Shown: positions 50,385-59,096 of the stretch, one piece after another
How positions within the stretch are numbered: the stretch's first letter is position 1
Layout: every line of letters starts with the position of its first letter
Assembly: GCA_036268455.1 (NCBI GenBank)
Contig: DATAUD010000009.1
Coordinates: forward strand, 62,001-126,000
DNA from: DATAUD01 sp036268455
GTDB lineage: Bacteria > Verrucomicrobiota > Verrucomicrobiia > Limisphaerales > Palsa-1400
Direction: 5' to 3'
Length of the DNA: 64,000 nucleotides
Notes under the pieces: generated by a model
The model's input: only the letters and a program-made list of their open reading frames with translations
Told to the model about the DNA's origin: nothing
Databases searched by the model: none
Program-made: the position numbers and the translations under genes

Positions 50385-52474
50385 CCACGTCGATCAAACT
50401 CTTTTCCTCGGACCTGGATGGCACGCTGATGGGAACCCGGGAATCGACCCGGCGGTTTAGCCAAACGTGGAACAAGCTTCCCCGGCGGCAACGACCGGCC
50501 TTATGTTACAATTCCGGCCGACTCGTCGGCGATATTCTCAAGCTGGTAAACAGCGAATCATTGCCGTGGCCGGATTTCATAATCGGAGGGGTCGGCACAC
50601 AACTTTATGACGGCAACACCAACCAGCCCATAGCCGAATTCGATGAGCAATTCCGCTCAGGTTGGGACTTGGCAAAAATCGAACACATTCTTGCTGCTTT
50701 CCCCGGCGTTGCGCGACAACCGCCGGAATTTCTGCATCCGTATAAATCGAGCTGGTATCTGTATCACGCCAGTCCAGAAAGTGTGGACGCGATCCGCCGA
50801 CAATTGGCGGAGGCGGGGCTGAATGTCTCTTTGATTTATTCCAGCGGCCGTGATTTGGATGCGCTTCCCTTCAACACCAGCAAAGGCCACGCGTTAAGAT
50901 GGCTTTGTGAACGCCTTGGCGTGCCGTTACGGCAGGTTCTCGTCGCCGGGGACACTGCCAATGACAGCAGCATGTTTCTGTTGCCCAATGTCCGGGGAAT
51001 CGTCGTTGAAAATGCGCAACCCGAGTTGCATGAAGCGGTCGTGCATTTGCCCACCTATGGCGCAACCCGCGCATTTGCCGACGGCGTATTGCAAGGATTG
51101 GCGCATTTCAAAGTCATCACGGAAACGCCGCCATTGGATCGTGTCATTGTTCCTGGCGCCGAAGTGGAGCCTGTCCTGCGGCGTTTGTTCAGCCAAGAGG
51201 CCCTGAGTTCGTTGGCACAAGATGAACGTGACTTGATTGCCGAAGGCTACCGGCGGGCCTTGGTTGCCTTGCGAAAAAACGTTACCCCGTCGGGATTCTC
51301 CGCTTGCTCCCTAACAGATAATGAAGTCGTCGGCACCGATGCCAACTATCGCTCAGTTTGGGCGCGGGACGGCGGCATCACTATTGTCGGCACGATTGAT
51401 CTGCCGGATTCGGACATTCGTGCCGCGCAAGTGGCCACCCTCCGCACGCTTCTGGATCATCTTGCGCCCAGTGGACAGATTCCGGCAAATGTGAGTCTTG
51501 ACACGGGCCAGCCCGATTACAGCGGGGTTGGCGGCATCTGCGCCATTGATGGCGGCTTTTGGGTAATACTGGCTTTCTACCACTACGTCCGCAAACATGA
51601 GGACTGGACACTGCTCGCTGATTACGCCGGGCAATTGGAACGGCTTATGAACTGGTTGCGTGGATTGGACAGCAATAACGACGGTTTGCTGGAAATCCCG
51701 GAAGCCGGCGATTGGACCGATCTTTTCGGTCGCAGCTATCATGTTCTTTACGATGAAGTCCTGTGGTATAGGACGGTCGTTGCGTACGGGCGATTGTTGG
51801 AGTTCCAGAAGAAATTTGACGAAGCTTCGGCTTGGTTGCGACGAGCCCAGGGAATTCGAGGCAAAATCCTCGCCACCTTTTGGCCGTCAACCGAGCCGCG
51901 CGACTCCTCGGCGCGCATCAGTTTCGCCGACCAGCAGTTTGCCGTTGGCGACTCCAGTTACTTGCTGGCGGAGATCACGCCTTTTTCCTTCAATTGGAGG
52001 TGTGATGTGCTGGGCAACATCCAGGCGTTTATTGGCAATGTGCTTGACGTGGATCGTGCGCGGACGGCATTTCGCTTTATGTGGGGGGTTGGCGTGAACG
52101 ACCCATATCCGGTTGCAAACCTCTACCCTCCAGTGCAGGCTGGAGACCCCGATTGGCGATCCTATTACACAGTTAATCTCCTAAATTTGCCGGGACATTA
52201 TCACAACGGTGGCATCTGGCCGTTTATCGGCGGGATGTGGGTATGTTTTATCCACCGTTTGGGGTTGCGCGATGTGGCTTGTCGTGAATTATTGAAACTC
52301 ACGGAGGCGAACCGGCTCGGTAAGAACCAGGAATGGGAATTCAACGAATGGCTTCATAGCCGCACCGGGCGGCCGATGGGCAAGGCTTTTCAGGCGTGGT
52401 CGGCCGCCTCATTTATCAATGCGTGCCACGAACTTCAGATTAGTCCTGAAAATCTCACGCGCCAATCGGAGTAG
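50381..52474 (+). CDS. Sucrose-phosphate phosphatase fused to a GH100-like invertase
   Basis: A 697-residue bifunctional protein. Residues 1-245 are a HAD-IIB phosphatase of the sucrose-phosphatase type: SSDLDGTL (D11, D13), Lys168 in SKGHALRWL, and VAGDTANDSSM (D191, D195). Residues 265-690 are an alpha-helical-barrel glycoside hydrolase; DANYRSVWARDGG, YHNGGIWPFIGGMW and GKAFQAWSAASFINA match neutral/alkaline invertase (GH100) patterns. It would take sucrose-6-phosphate to sucrose and could then hydrolyse sucrose. The GTG start overlaps the stop of the SPS-like gene, so the pair is one unit. Whether the hydrolase cleaves sucrose or another glucoside is inferred. Confidence 0.8.
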   Translation: MTTSIKLFSSDLDGTLMGTRESTRRFSQTWNKLPRRQRPALCYNSGRLVGDILKLVNSESLPWPDFIIGGVGTQLYDGNTNQPIAEFDEQFRSGWDLAKIEHILAAFPGVARQPPEFLHPYKSSWYLYHASPESVDAIRRQLAEAGLNVSLIYSSGRDLDALPFNTSKGHALRWLCERLGVPLRQVLVAGDTANDSSMFLLPNVRGIVVENAQPELHEAVVHLPTYGATRAFADGVLQGLAHFKVITETPPLDRVIVPGAEVEPVLRRLFSQEALSSLAQDERDLIAEGYRRALVALRKNVTPSGFSACSLTDNEVVGTDANYRSVWARDGGITIVGTIDLPDSDIRAAQVATLRTLLDHLAPSGQIPANVSLDTGQPDYSGVGGICAIDGGFWVILAFYHYVRKHEDWTLLADYAGQLERLMNWLRGLDSNNDGLLEIPEAGDWTDLFGRSYHVLYDEVLWYRTVVAYGRLLEFQKKFDEASAWLRRAQGIRGKILATFWPSTEPRDSSARISFADQQFAVGDSSYLLAEITPFSFNWRCDVLGNIQAFIGNVLDVDRARTAFRFMWGVGVNDPYPVANLYPPVQAGDPDWRSYYTVNLLNLPGHYHNGGIWPFIGGMWVCFIHRLGLRDVACRELLKLTEANRLGKNQEWEFNEWLHSRTGRPMGKAFQAWSAASFINACHELQISPENLTRQSE

Positions 52475-52572
52475 ATTTGAGTTCATCATAATATCAGCGT
52501 GGGTAAGAAGAGACCAACCAACCATTGCGCCATTCCTTGATTGAGCGGTTGAGCTTCCGCCTTTAGTTTTAT

Positions 52573-52589
52573 GGGCCGGGATGCGGCAT
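52573..52589. repeat. 17-bp direct repeat, right flank of the sucrose module
   Basis: GGGCCGGGATGCGGCAT, 16 of 17 identical to 48121-48137. It lies in the gap between the sucrose genes and htrA. No inverted terminal repeats or recombinase gene accompany it. Confidence 0.55.
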
Positions 52590-52671
52590 TGCTTTTTCGA
52601 CCAGGGTTTTGCAAGTTATTAGCGGACGACGCAGCCCCATTGAGCGTATCTCACGGGGGCCTGTCGGCACT

Positions 52672-54021
52672 ATGATGCAAAGGACCCACTCGATTTGCGT
52701 GGCGCTGTTAATTTTCGTGACGGCGCTCTCGCTCCATGCCGAAACCGATATTCGGCGGGATGCGGTCGTCCAGGTCGTCCAGGATGTCATGCCCTCAGTG
52801 GTGAATGTGGCGACTGAAAGCATTGTCGAATCGCGCGACGTTTTTGACGAAGTGTGGCGGCGTTTTTATGGGTATCCAAGCCGGCCCCAAGTGCGCAGTT
52901 CGCTGGGGTCCGGCGTCATTATTTCGGATGATGGATATATTTTGACAAATCTCCACGTCGTCAAACGCGCCAACCGCATCCAGGTGAAACTTTCGGACGC
53001 GGCTGGCGGCGGCGTTTATGACGTCCAGCCGGTGTACGTGGGGACGCCGAAAATCGATGTGGCTCTTCTAAAGATCATTCCCAAGAAGAAGGGCGAGAAA
53101 TTCAAGGCGATCAAATTTGCCAGGGACGACGACCTGTTGCTGGGCGAAACGGTGGTGGCGCTGGGAAATCCGTTTGGCTTGGGCGAATCAGTGAGCAGCG
53201 GCATTCTCAGTTCCAAGCGCCGCGCCGCGCCAAAGGAGGACGCGGATTTGAAGATGGAAAACTGGCTGCAAACCGATGCTTCGATCAATCCCGGCAACAG
53301 CGGCGGCCCGCTGGTCGATCTGCGCGGCGAATTGATCGGGATCAATGTCGCCATGTATCAAGGAGCCCAGGGCATCGGCTTCGCGATTCCGGTCACAGAC
53401 GTCCGAGAGGCTTTGGGTGAAGTTTTCAACCCGGAAACCGCCTCGCGCTGGTTTGGCGCGCATGTCAGCGTGGCTCCTCCCTTGCTCGTCAAAAAAATCG
53501 ACTCCGGCAGCCCCGCGGAGCAGGCCGGCTTGAAAGTCGGGGACAATATTTTGGCGGTGGATGGAAAGGCCGCGGGCGATTACATCAATTTCAATCGAAC
53601 GTTGCGCGACGGTCCAATGGACTTTGAATTGTCAGTGCAACGGGATGGGGAACTTAAGGACATTCACGGCCGTCTGCTCAAGTTTGAGGACTTGTTTAAG
53701 CAGCGGCTGGGATTGGATTTGCAGGAATTGACCGGGAACCTCGTCGATCAGCTTGGGCTTGGGGGGCTTGGCGGAGTGGAATCCGGCCTCCTAATCTCGA
53801 GCGTGGAAAAAGGCGGCCCGTCCGAAAAAGCGGACCTTCAGGAATATTACCTGGTGAACGGAATTGGCGACCGCCCGGTGCGAAATTATCTGGATGTCTT
53901 CGAGGCGTTGTCCGATTTGAAACGCGGCGATTCGGCGGACCTTGCGGTTCTTGTGCCGCGAGTCCGCAATAATTTGATTTTAGGCTACCAACAGGGAGAA
54001 ACTGAGGTTAAGCTCAGGTAA
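52672..54021 (+). CDS. HtrA/DegP-type serine protease with PDZ domains
   Basis: A 449-residue envelope protease. Signal peptide (CVALLIFVTALSLHA), then a trypsin-like domain with His95 (TNLHVV), Asp129 (KIDVALLKI) and Ser210 (NPGNSGGPL). Two PDZ regions follow (LLVKKIDSGSPAEQAGLKVGDNILAVDGK and SGLLISSVEKGGPSEKADLQE). It should degrade or chaperone misfolded periplasmic proteins. I chose an ATG at 52672; an ATG next to it gives the same signal, and a longer frame to 52609 has no signal peptide. It is 19 nt upstream of the ABC gene run. Confidence 0.93.
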   Translation: MMQRTHSICVALLIFVTALSLHAETDIRRDAVVQVVQDVMPSVVNVATESIVESRDVFDEVWRRFYGYPSRPQVRSSLGSGVIISDDGYILTNLHVVKRANRIQVKLSDAAGGGVYDVQPVYVGTPKIDVALLKIIPKKKGEKFKAIKFARDDDLLLGETVVALGNPFGLGESVSSGILSSKRRAAPKEDADLKMENWLQTDASINPGNSGGPLVDLRGELIGINVAMYQGAQGIGFAIPVTDVREALGEVFNPETASRWFGAHVSVAPPLLVKKIDSGSPAEQAGLKVGDNILAVDGKAAGDYINFNRTLRDGPMDFELSVQRDGELKDIHGRLLKFEDLFKQRLGLDLQELTGNLVDQLGLGGLGGVESGLLISSVEKGGPSEKADLQEYYLVNGIGDRPVRNYLDVFEALSDLKRGDSADLAVLVPRVRNNLILGYQQGETEVKLR

Positions 54022-54040
54022 GCGAGGCACCCTGTTCGGT

Positions 54041-54994
54041 ATGATGATCGAAGTTTCCAATTTAACCAAGCGCTACGCCGGAAATACCGCGGTGTCCGAT
54101 CTCTCTTTTACCGTCAATAGCGGCGAGATAGTCGGCCTGCTCGGTCCGAATGGGGCGGGGAAGAGCACGACCATGCGCATTTTGTCCTGTTTTATCCCGG
54201 CAACCTCCGGCAGCGCCCGCGTGAGCGGTCTCGATGTTTTTACGCAAGCCGACGACGTGCGCCGCCGTATTGGCTATATGCCGGAGAATAATCCGTTGCA
54301 CCCCGATATGCGGGTGCGTGAGTATTTGAAATTCCGCGCCCGCCTCAAAGGGCTGGGCTTGAGCCGCGCGCGCCAGCGAGTCGATGCTGTCATTGCCCAA
54401 TGCGGTTTGACCGATGTCAGCAAAAGAATCGTCGGCCAGCTTTCCAAGGGGTATCGGCAACGCGTCGGCCTCGCCGATGCCCTGGTGCATGAACCGGAAC
54501 TGATCATCCTGGACGAACCGACCATCGGTTTGGACCCGAGCCAGGTTCGCGTGGTGCGGCAATTGATCAAGGAACTGGCGCAAAAGCACACCGTGCTGAT
54601 TTCAAGCCACATTTTGCCTGAGGTCGAGATGACGTGCAATCGCGTGATGATCATGCGCGAAGGCCGTATCCTGGCCGCCGACACACCCGAAAACCTCGAA
54701 AAGTCGATGGGCCGGAGCGGCCACATTATCGCCGAAATCGCCGCACCGGTGGAACAATTGCGGGTGTGCTGGGACCAGATGCCCGAGGTCGCGCACTACA
54801 ACATCGCCCCTGCTGAAGGCGAGTATCACCGTTGCTCTCTGACGGGCGTTGGAGGCGAGGATTTGCGCCCGAAAATTTTTGCGATGGTGCGGGAGCACGA
54901 TTGGAAGCTGCGCGAACTGTTTCGTTTGCGCCACTCGCTCGAGGATGTCTATATTCGGCTCACACGCCCGGAAAGTGAGGAAGAGTCGCACTGA
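54041..54994 (+). CDS. ABC transporter ATP-binding protein (GldA-like)
   Basis: A 317-residue ABC-2-type ATPase. Walker A GPNGAGKST, signature LSKGYRQRVGLADAL, Walker B LIILDEPTIGLDP and H-loop SSHILPE are all present, with a long C-terminal extension. It is followed by its permease with a one-base overlap, then GldG-like and DUF4340 proteins: the layout of GldAFG-type systems involved in gliding or surface/lipid export. The substrate is unknown. Confidence 0.92.
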   Translation: MMIEVSNLTKRYAGNTAVSDLSFTVNSGEIVGLLGPNGAGKSTTMRILSCFIPATSGSARVSGLDVFTQADDVRRRIGYMPENNPLHPDMRVREYLKFRARLKGLGLSRARQRVDAVIAQCGLTDVSKRIVGQLSKGYRQRVGLADALVHEPELIILDEPTIGLDPSQVRVVRQLIKELAQKHTVLISSHILPEVEMTCNRVMIMREGRILAADTPENLEKSMGRSGHIIAEIAAPVEQLRVCWDQMPEVAHYNIAPAEGEYHRCSLTGVGGEDLRPKIFAMVREHDWKLRELFRLRHSLEDVYIRLTRPESEEESH

Positions 54995-55743
54995 TGCAGG
55001 CTTATTTGACGCTGACCCGGCGTGAGTTGGGAAGCTTCTTCTACTCGTGGATTGGTTACGTCGTCATTGCCGGCGCCGTTTTTTTGACGGGACTGAGCTT
55101 TGTCATCCTGCTGGATAAATTGCAGGGGGAACCCACGGAATTGCCGCTCACGGAAATTTTTTTGAGTCTTTGCTTCTGGCTGATCCTGCTCTTTTCAGCG
55201 CCGATCATCACGATGCGCCTCTTTGCGATGGAAAAATACTCCGGCACGTTTGAAACGTTGATGACGGCGCCGGTTAGCGATATGGCGGTGGTGCTGGCGA
55301 AATTCACCGCCGCGCTTATTTTTTACATGGTGATCTGGCTCCCGCTGCTCTGTTGCGTTTTGATTTTGCGCTGCTTCAGCAATGGCTCAAATTTGATGGA
55401 CCCGGGGACCCTGGGCAGCACGTACCTCGGAATTTTTCTTCTGGGCGCGCTTTACATGGCGATCGGCTGCTTTGCCTCGTCGCTGACCAAAAACCAGATT
55501 GTTGCGGCCATGATCAGTTTCGCCCTGGGGCTTGGGTTTTTCCTTGCCAGTTATTTAAGCGACCAGCTTGCGGTCGAAAAAACGTGGCAATTAGAGGCGC
55601 TCAACTCGATCTGCATCATGGAACAAATGAAAGACTTCGCCCGCGGAGTCGTGGACACCCGTTACATTGTGTTTTACGTGACTGTCAGCGCTTTCTTTCT
55701 GTTCCTGACTTACCGCGTCATTGAAAGCCGGCGCTGGAAATAA
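54994..55743 (+). CDS. ABC-2 type permease (GldF-like)
   Basis: A 249-residue membrane protein with six predicted helices and the ABC-2 shape (RRELGSFFYSWIGYVVIAGAVFLTGLSFVILLDKL; YSGTFETLMTAPVSDMAVVLAKFTAALIFYMVIWLPLL). The ATG shares one base with the ATPase stop (TGATG), showing translational coupling. It is followed within 2 nt by the GldG-like gene, so the two likely form the membrane complex together with the ATPase. Confidence 0.9.
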   Translation: MQAYLTLTRRELGSFFYSWIGYVVIAGAVFLTGLSFVILLDKLQGEPTELPLTEIFLSLCFWLILLFSAPIITMRLFAMEKYSGTFETLMTAPVSDMAVVLAKFTAALIFYMVIWLPLLCCVLILRCFSNGSNLMDPGTLGSTYLGIFLLGALYMAIGCFASSLTKNQIVAAMISFALGLGFFLASYLSDQLAVEKTWQLEALNSICIMEQMKDFARGVVDTRYIVFYVTVSAFFLFLTYRVIESRRWK

Positions 55744-55744
55744 A

Positions 55745-57247
55745 ATGCCCCCTCCCAACCACTCCAAACCAAGCTTTTCCCGCGCGAATCGATGGGTTAT
55801 TGGGCTTAACTCCGTCCTGGCGGTGGTGGCGGCCTTGGCGCTCGTTGTCATGGCCAATTACCTGGCCGGCGGATACTTCAAACGCTACCAATGGTCGCGC
55901 GACGCCGCCTTCAAGTTATCCGAACCCACGGTCCGGGTGCTGGACAGCCTGACCAATGATGTAAATATCACGATTTTTTTCCAGCCGAACGGCCAAAACT
56001 CTCAGATATACGAACTGACAAAAGCTCTTCTGGCGGAATACCAGAACGTCAATCCCCGGCGGGTCCACGTCAAAGACCTCGATTACACGCGCCTTGTCGG
56101 CGCGGCCAGGGAGTTGCTCGCCACCAATTCGCTTTCCGGGCTTCATGACAAGGATTTTGTGCTTTTTCAAAGCGATGGCCACAGCAAGATCGCCTTTGCG
56201 CGCGACCTGTCGAAGTATGATTTCAACGACTTGCTGACCGGGCGCAGCCAATATGTCAGGCGGAGTGATTTTCTCGGCGAGATGTACTTTACGGCGGACA
56301 TTTACTCGGTGAGTTATCCGCAGGCGCTCAAAACATATTTCCTCTACGGCCACGGTGAGAACAATCCGGGCGACCCGAACGGAGGCGACACCAAAGTTGG
56401 CCCAACCGGCTATTCCAAAATGGCTTCGATACTGAAGAATGAAATCACCAGCGATTGGGACCGCCTGATATTGCAAGGCACCAATGGCATTCCGTCCGAT
56501 TGCCAATTGCTCATCATTGCCGCAAGTGATCACGAGGGAAAGTTTCTGCCCGAGGAGTTGGACAAGATTTCGGCATACTTAAAGCAAGGGGGTCGCTTGC
56601 TGGCCTTGTTGACTGTCGATTGCGGTCTCGAGCCGGTCCTAAGCCAGTGGGGGGTCGTCGTGGCCACCAATCGGGTTGTGGACTTGAACCCGAAGTATTA
56701 TGTCGATCGAAATACATTTTATAGCGCCAACTGGGTTGCGGACAACGTTATCGTCGCCCCCCTGGCAAGCCAGCAACTCTCCATTCTTATGGTATCGCCG
56801 CGCCCCGTTTTTATAGCGCCAAAGGAAGGGAAAGTCCCCGGCGCGCCCCAAGTCAGTTATCTTGCCCTTACCAGCACCAATGCTGTTGATGACCGCAAAC
56901 GCATGGGGGTCTATCCTCTTCTTGCCTCAGTGGAGCAGGGGGTGATCAATGGCGTCAATTCTCCGCATGCGGGCGGAACGCGCATCATCGTAGCCGGCGA
57001 TTCCTATTTTTTGGACGATCAGGCCATCGAGTTGCCCGGAAATCATTACTTCGCGGTGCGGGCCTTAAACTGGCTTCTGGAACGGCCGCAAATTCTTCTG
57101 GAAGGCCTCGGGCCAAGGCCAATCACGGAATACCGGCTATACATGAGCCGCTCGCAAACCAGAAAGGTTCAATGGCTGTTCCTGGCGGCTATGCCCGGCG
57201 CCGTCCTGGCTCTCGGCGCCTTGGTTTGGTTGCGCCGCCGGAATTGA
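55745..57247 (+). CDS. GldG-like ABC-system auxiliary protein
   Basis: A 500-residue membrane-anchored protein. One N-terminal helix (WVIGLNSVLAVVAALALVVMANYLAGGYF), a large periplasmic ABC-type-uncharacterised domain (DAAFKLSEPTVRVLDSLTNDVNITIFFQ; KTYFLYGHGENNPGDP; SDCQLLIIAASDHEGKFLPEELDKISAYLKQGGRLLALL) and a C-terminal helix (WLFLAAMPGAVLALGALVWLRRR). This is the GldG/DUF-type partner of GldAF-like transporters. The ATG at 55745 follows the permease stop by two bases. Confidence 0.88.
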   Translation: MPPPNHSKPSFSRANRWVIGLNSVLAVVAALALVVMANYLAGGYFKRYQWSRDAAFKLSEPTVRVLDSLTNDVNITIFFQPNGQNSQIYELTKALLAEYQNVNPRRVHVKDLDYTRLVGAARELLATNSLSGLHDKDFVLFQSDGHSKIAFARDLSKYDFNDLLTGRSQYVRRSDFLGEMYFTADIYSVSYPQALKTYFLYGHGENNPGDPNGGDTKVGPTGYSKMASILKNEITSDWDRLILQGTNGIPSDCQLLIIAASDHEGKFLPEELDKISAYLKQGGRLLALLTVDCGLEPVLSQWGVVVATNRVVDLNPKYYVDRNTFYSANWVADNVIVAPLASQQLSILMVSPRPVFIAPKEGKVPGAPQVSYLALTSTNAVDDRKRMGVYPLLASVEQGVINGVNSPHAGGTRIIVAGDSYFLDDQAIELPGNHYFAVRALNWLLERPQILLEGLGPRPITEYRLYMSRSQTRKVQWLFLAAMPGAVLALGALVWLRRRN

Positions 57248-57254
57248 CCCAGGC

Positions 57255-59096
57255 ATGAATTGGAGGCCCACATGGGTTTTGTTGACGGCGGTGGCTGTGG
57301 TCTTCGCTTTCATCGTCCTGGTGGAACGGCCGATTCGCATGGAGCGATTGCGCCAGGCCAGCCGCTCGGTCCTGCCCGGACTTGATCCCGCGACTGTTAC
57401 GAACATCGAAATTCAGCCTTGGGGCAAACCTTCAATCCATGCGGAACGCGTCCGCCTTGGGACCAATATTTGGCGGCTGACGGACCCAATCCGTTATCCG
57501 GCGCGCGGCGGGGAAATCGAGGCTTTGCTGGATAGTTTGGCGAATCTGGAATGGAAAGACCGCATTTCCGATCAGGAACTCAGGGACCGTCCTGACGCGC
57601 AGCAACAGTACGGCTTCGTTCAGCCGCAATTTTCAATCCTGCTGCAAACCGCCGGCCAGGATCGCCGCCTGGAAATCGGCGATCTTTCGCCGCTGGGCGA
57701 CGAGGTTTTTCTGAATCTTGTTGGCAGCACCGCCATTTGCCTAACCAGCGCCGATGTGCTGAAACTGATTCCACAAAACAAGGACCAATGGCGCGATCTC
57801 TCGCTTCTTGATTTGGCGAAGATTCCCTTTGATGAACTGACTGTCCGCGCGGCGGCAAGGGATAAACTGTTGGACCTGCGGCGCGATCCCACCAATCGTT
57901 TGTGGTATATGAACCGTCCATGGCCGGCTCGAGCGGACAGCGCGGTGGTCAATGCTTTGCTGGATCAGCTTCAGCGCTCACAGGTCAAGGGTTTCGTCTC
58001 CGATGATCCGCAGGCGGATTTGGAACCGTTTGGGCTGCAATCGTCGCCACAGACGCCGGGCTTGACGATGGTTTTCTCCAACGGGGCAAATCTGGCGGCC
58101 GTTTTGGAAATTGGCGGCGCCCCCACCAACCACCCGGGGCTTGCCTACGCGCGCCGACAGGACCTCAGCAACGTCGTTCTCGTCGCCGACGAACCTTTCC
58201 GGGCCTGGCAGGCGGATTACACCAATTTTCTCGATCAACATCTCATCAGCCTTTCGCCCGGTTGGATCGAGTCCATGGAAGCGCACGGAGTGGACGACTT
58301 TTCCGTCCGCAAAAAGACCAACGGCCAATGGGAGGTCCAGGGCCGCGAGAATTTTCCGGCTGATTCCGAACTGATGAAGGATTGGCTGGCGGGTCTGGAA
58401 GACATCCCGACCGCAATCGAAAAAACTGTCGTTGCGGACCTTTCTCCCTACGGCTTGAGCAAGCCCGCCCTCCGCTATTCAATCAAGTTTGGGTCTCAGG
58501 CTGGAAGCCATGCCGCCGCCCACCTTGAATTTGGCACCAATCAAAACGGCCAGGTTTTCGAGCGGCGGACGGACGAGGATTTTGTCAACACCATCGGTCT
58601 CGGTGAGTTTGATCGCCTTCCCTATGCCTCATGGCAGTTGCGCGACCGCCGCATCTGGAGTTTTGACACGAGCAATGTTCTCAGTATCACCATCCATCAA
58701 CTCGGAGGCACCCGAAAATTCCTGCGGGACCCGGATGGAAATTGGACCTTTGCGCCAGGCTACCACGGCCCGCCCTTTATCAATGCGCCCGAATTGGAGG
58801 AGGCCGTCCATCGCATCGGAAAGCTGACTGCGGTCTATTGGGACGGCCACGGCGATTCTCACCTCGAACAATTTGGATTTGCCAAGGTCGATCACAGTCT
58901 TGAATTCGAGGTCAAGCGCCCTAATGGAACCGAAACCCTCCGCATCGAGTTCGGCGTCCCGTCGCCTTATACTCATCCCTACGCTTCAGTGGTGGAAAAC
59001 GGGCAGCGGCTCATATTTGAATTTCCGGCGGACTTATACGAGAATTTCGTTGAGCATGATCTGATGATCCCAGCAGCGCTACGCTACCATCCATAA
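57255..59096 (+). CDS. DUF4340-domain membrane protein
   Basis: A 613-residue protein with an N-terminal helix (WVLLTAVAVVFAFIVLVERP) and repeated DUF4340-like parts: WGKPSIHAERVRLGTNIWRLTDPIRYPARGGEIEALLDSLANLEWKDRI and later copies such as FSVRKKTNGQWEVQGRENFPADSELMKDWLAGLEDI and TRKFLRDPDGNWTFAPG. DUF4340 genes regularly accompany GldG-like ABC systems. The start is 8 nt after the GldG-like stop. Its stop overlaps the next ATG by one base. Confidence 0.88.
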   Translation: MNWRPTWVLLTAVAVVFAFIVLVERPIRMERLRQASRSVLPGLDPATVTNIEIQPWGKPSIHAERVRLGTNIWRLTDPIRYPARGGEIEALLDSLANLEWKDRISDQELRDRPDAQQQYGFVQPQFSILLQTAGQDRRLEIGDLSPLGDEVFLNLVGSTAICLTSADVLKLIPQNKDQWRDLSLLDLAKIPFDELTVRAAARDKLLDLRRDPTNRLWYMNRPWPARADSAVVNALLDQLQRSQVKGFVSDDPQADLEPFGLQSSPQTPGLTMVFSNGANLAAVLEIGGAPTNHPGLAYARRQDLSNVVLVADEPFRAWQADYTNFLDQHLISLSPGWIESMEAHGVDDFSVRKKTNGQWEVQGRENFPADSELMKDWLAGLEDIPTAIEKTVVADLSPYGLSKPALRYSIKFGSQAGSHAAAHLEFGTNQNGQVFERRTDEDFVNTIGLGEFDRLPYASWQLRDRRIWSFDTSNVLSITIHQLGGTRKFLRDPDGNWTFAPGYHGPPFINAPELEEAVHRIGKLTAVYWDGHGDSHLEQFGFAKVDHSLEFEVKRPNGTETLRIEFGVPSPYTHPYASVVENGQRLIFEFPADLYENFVEHDLMIPAALRYHP

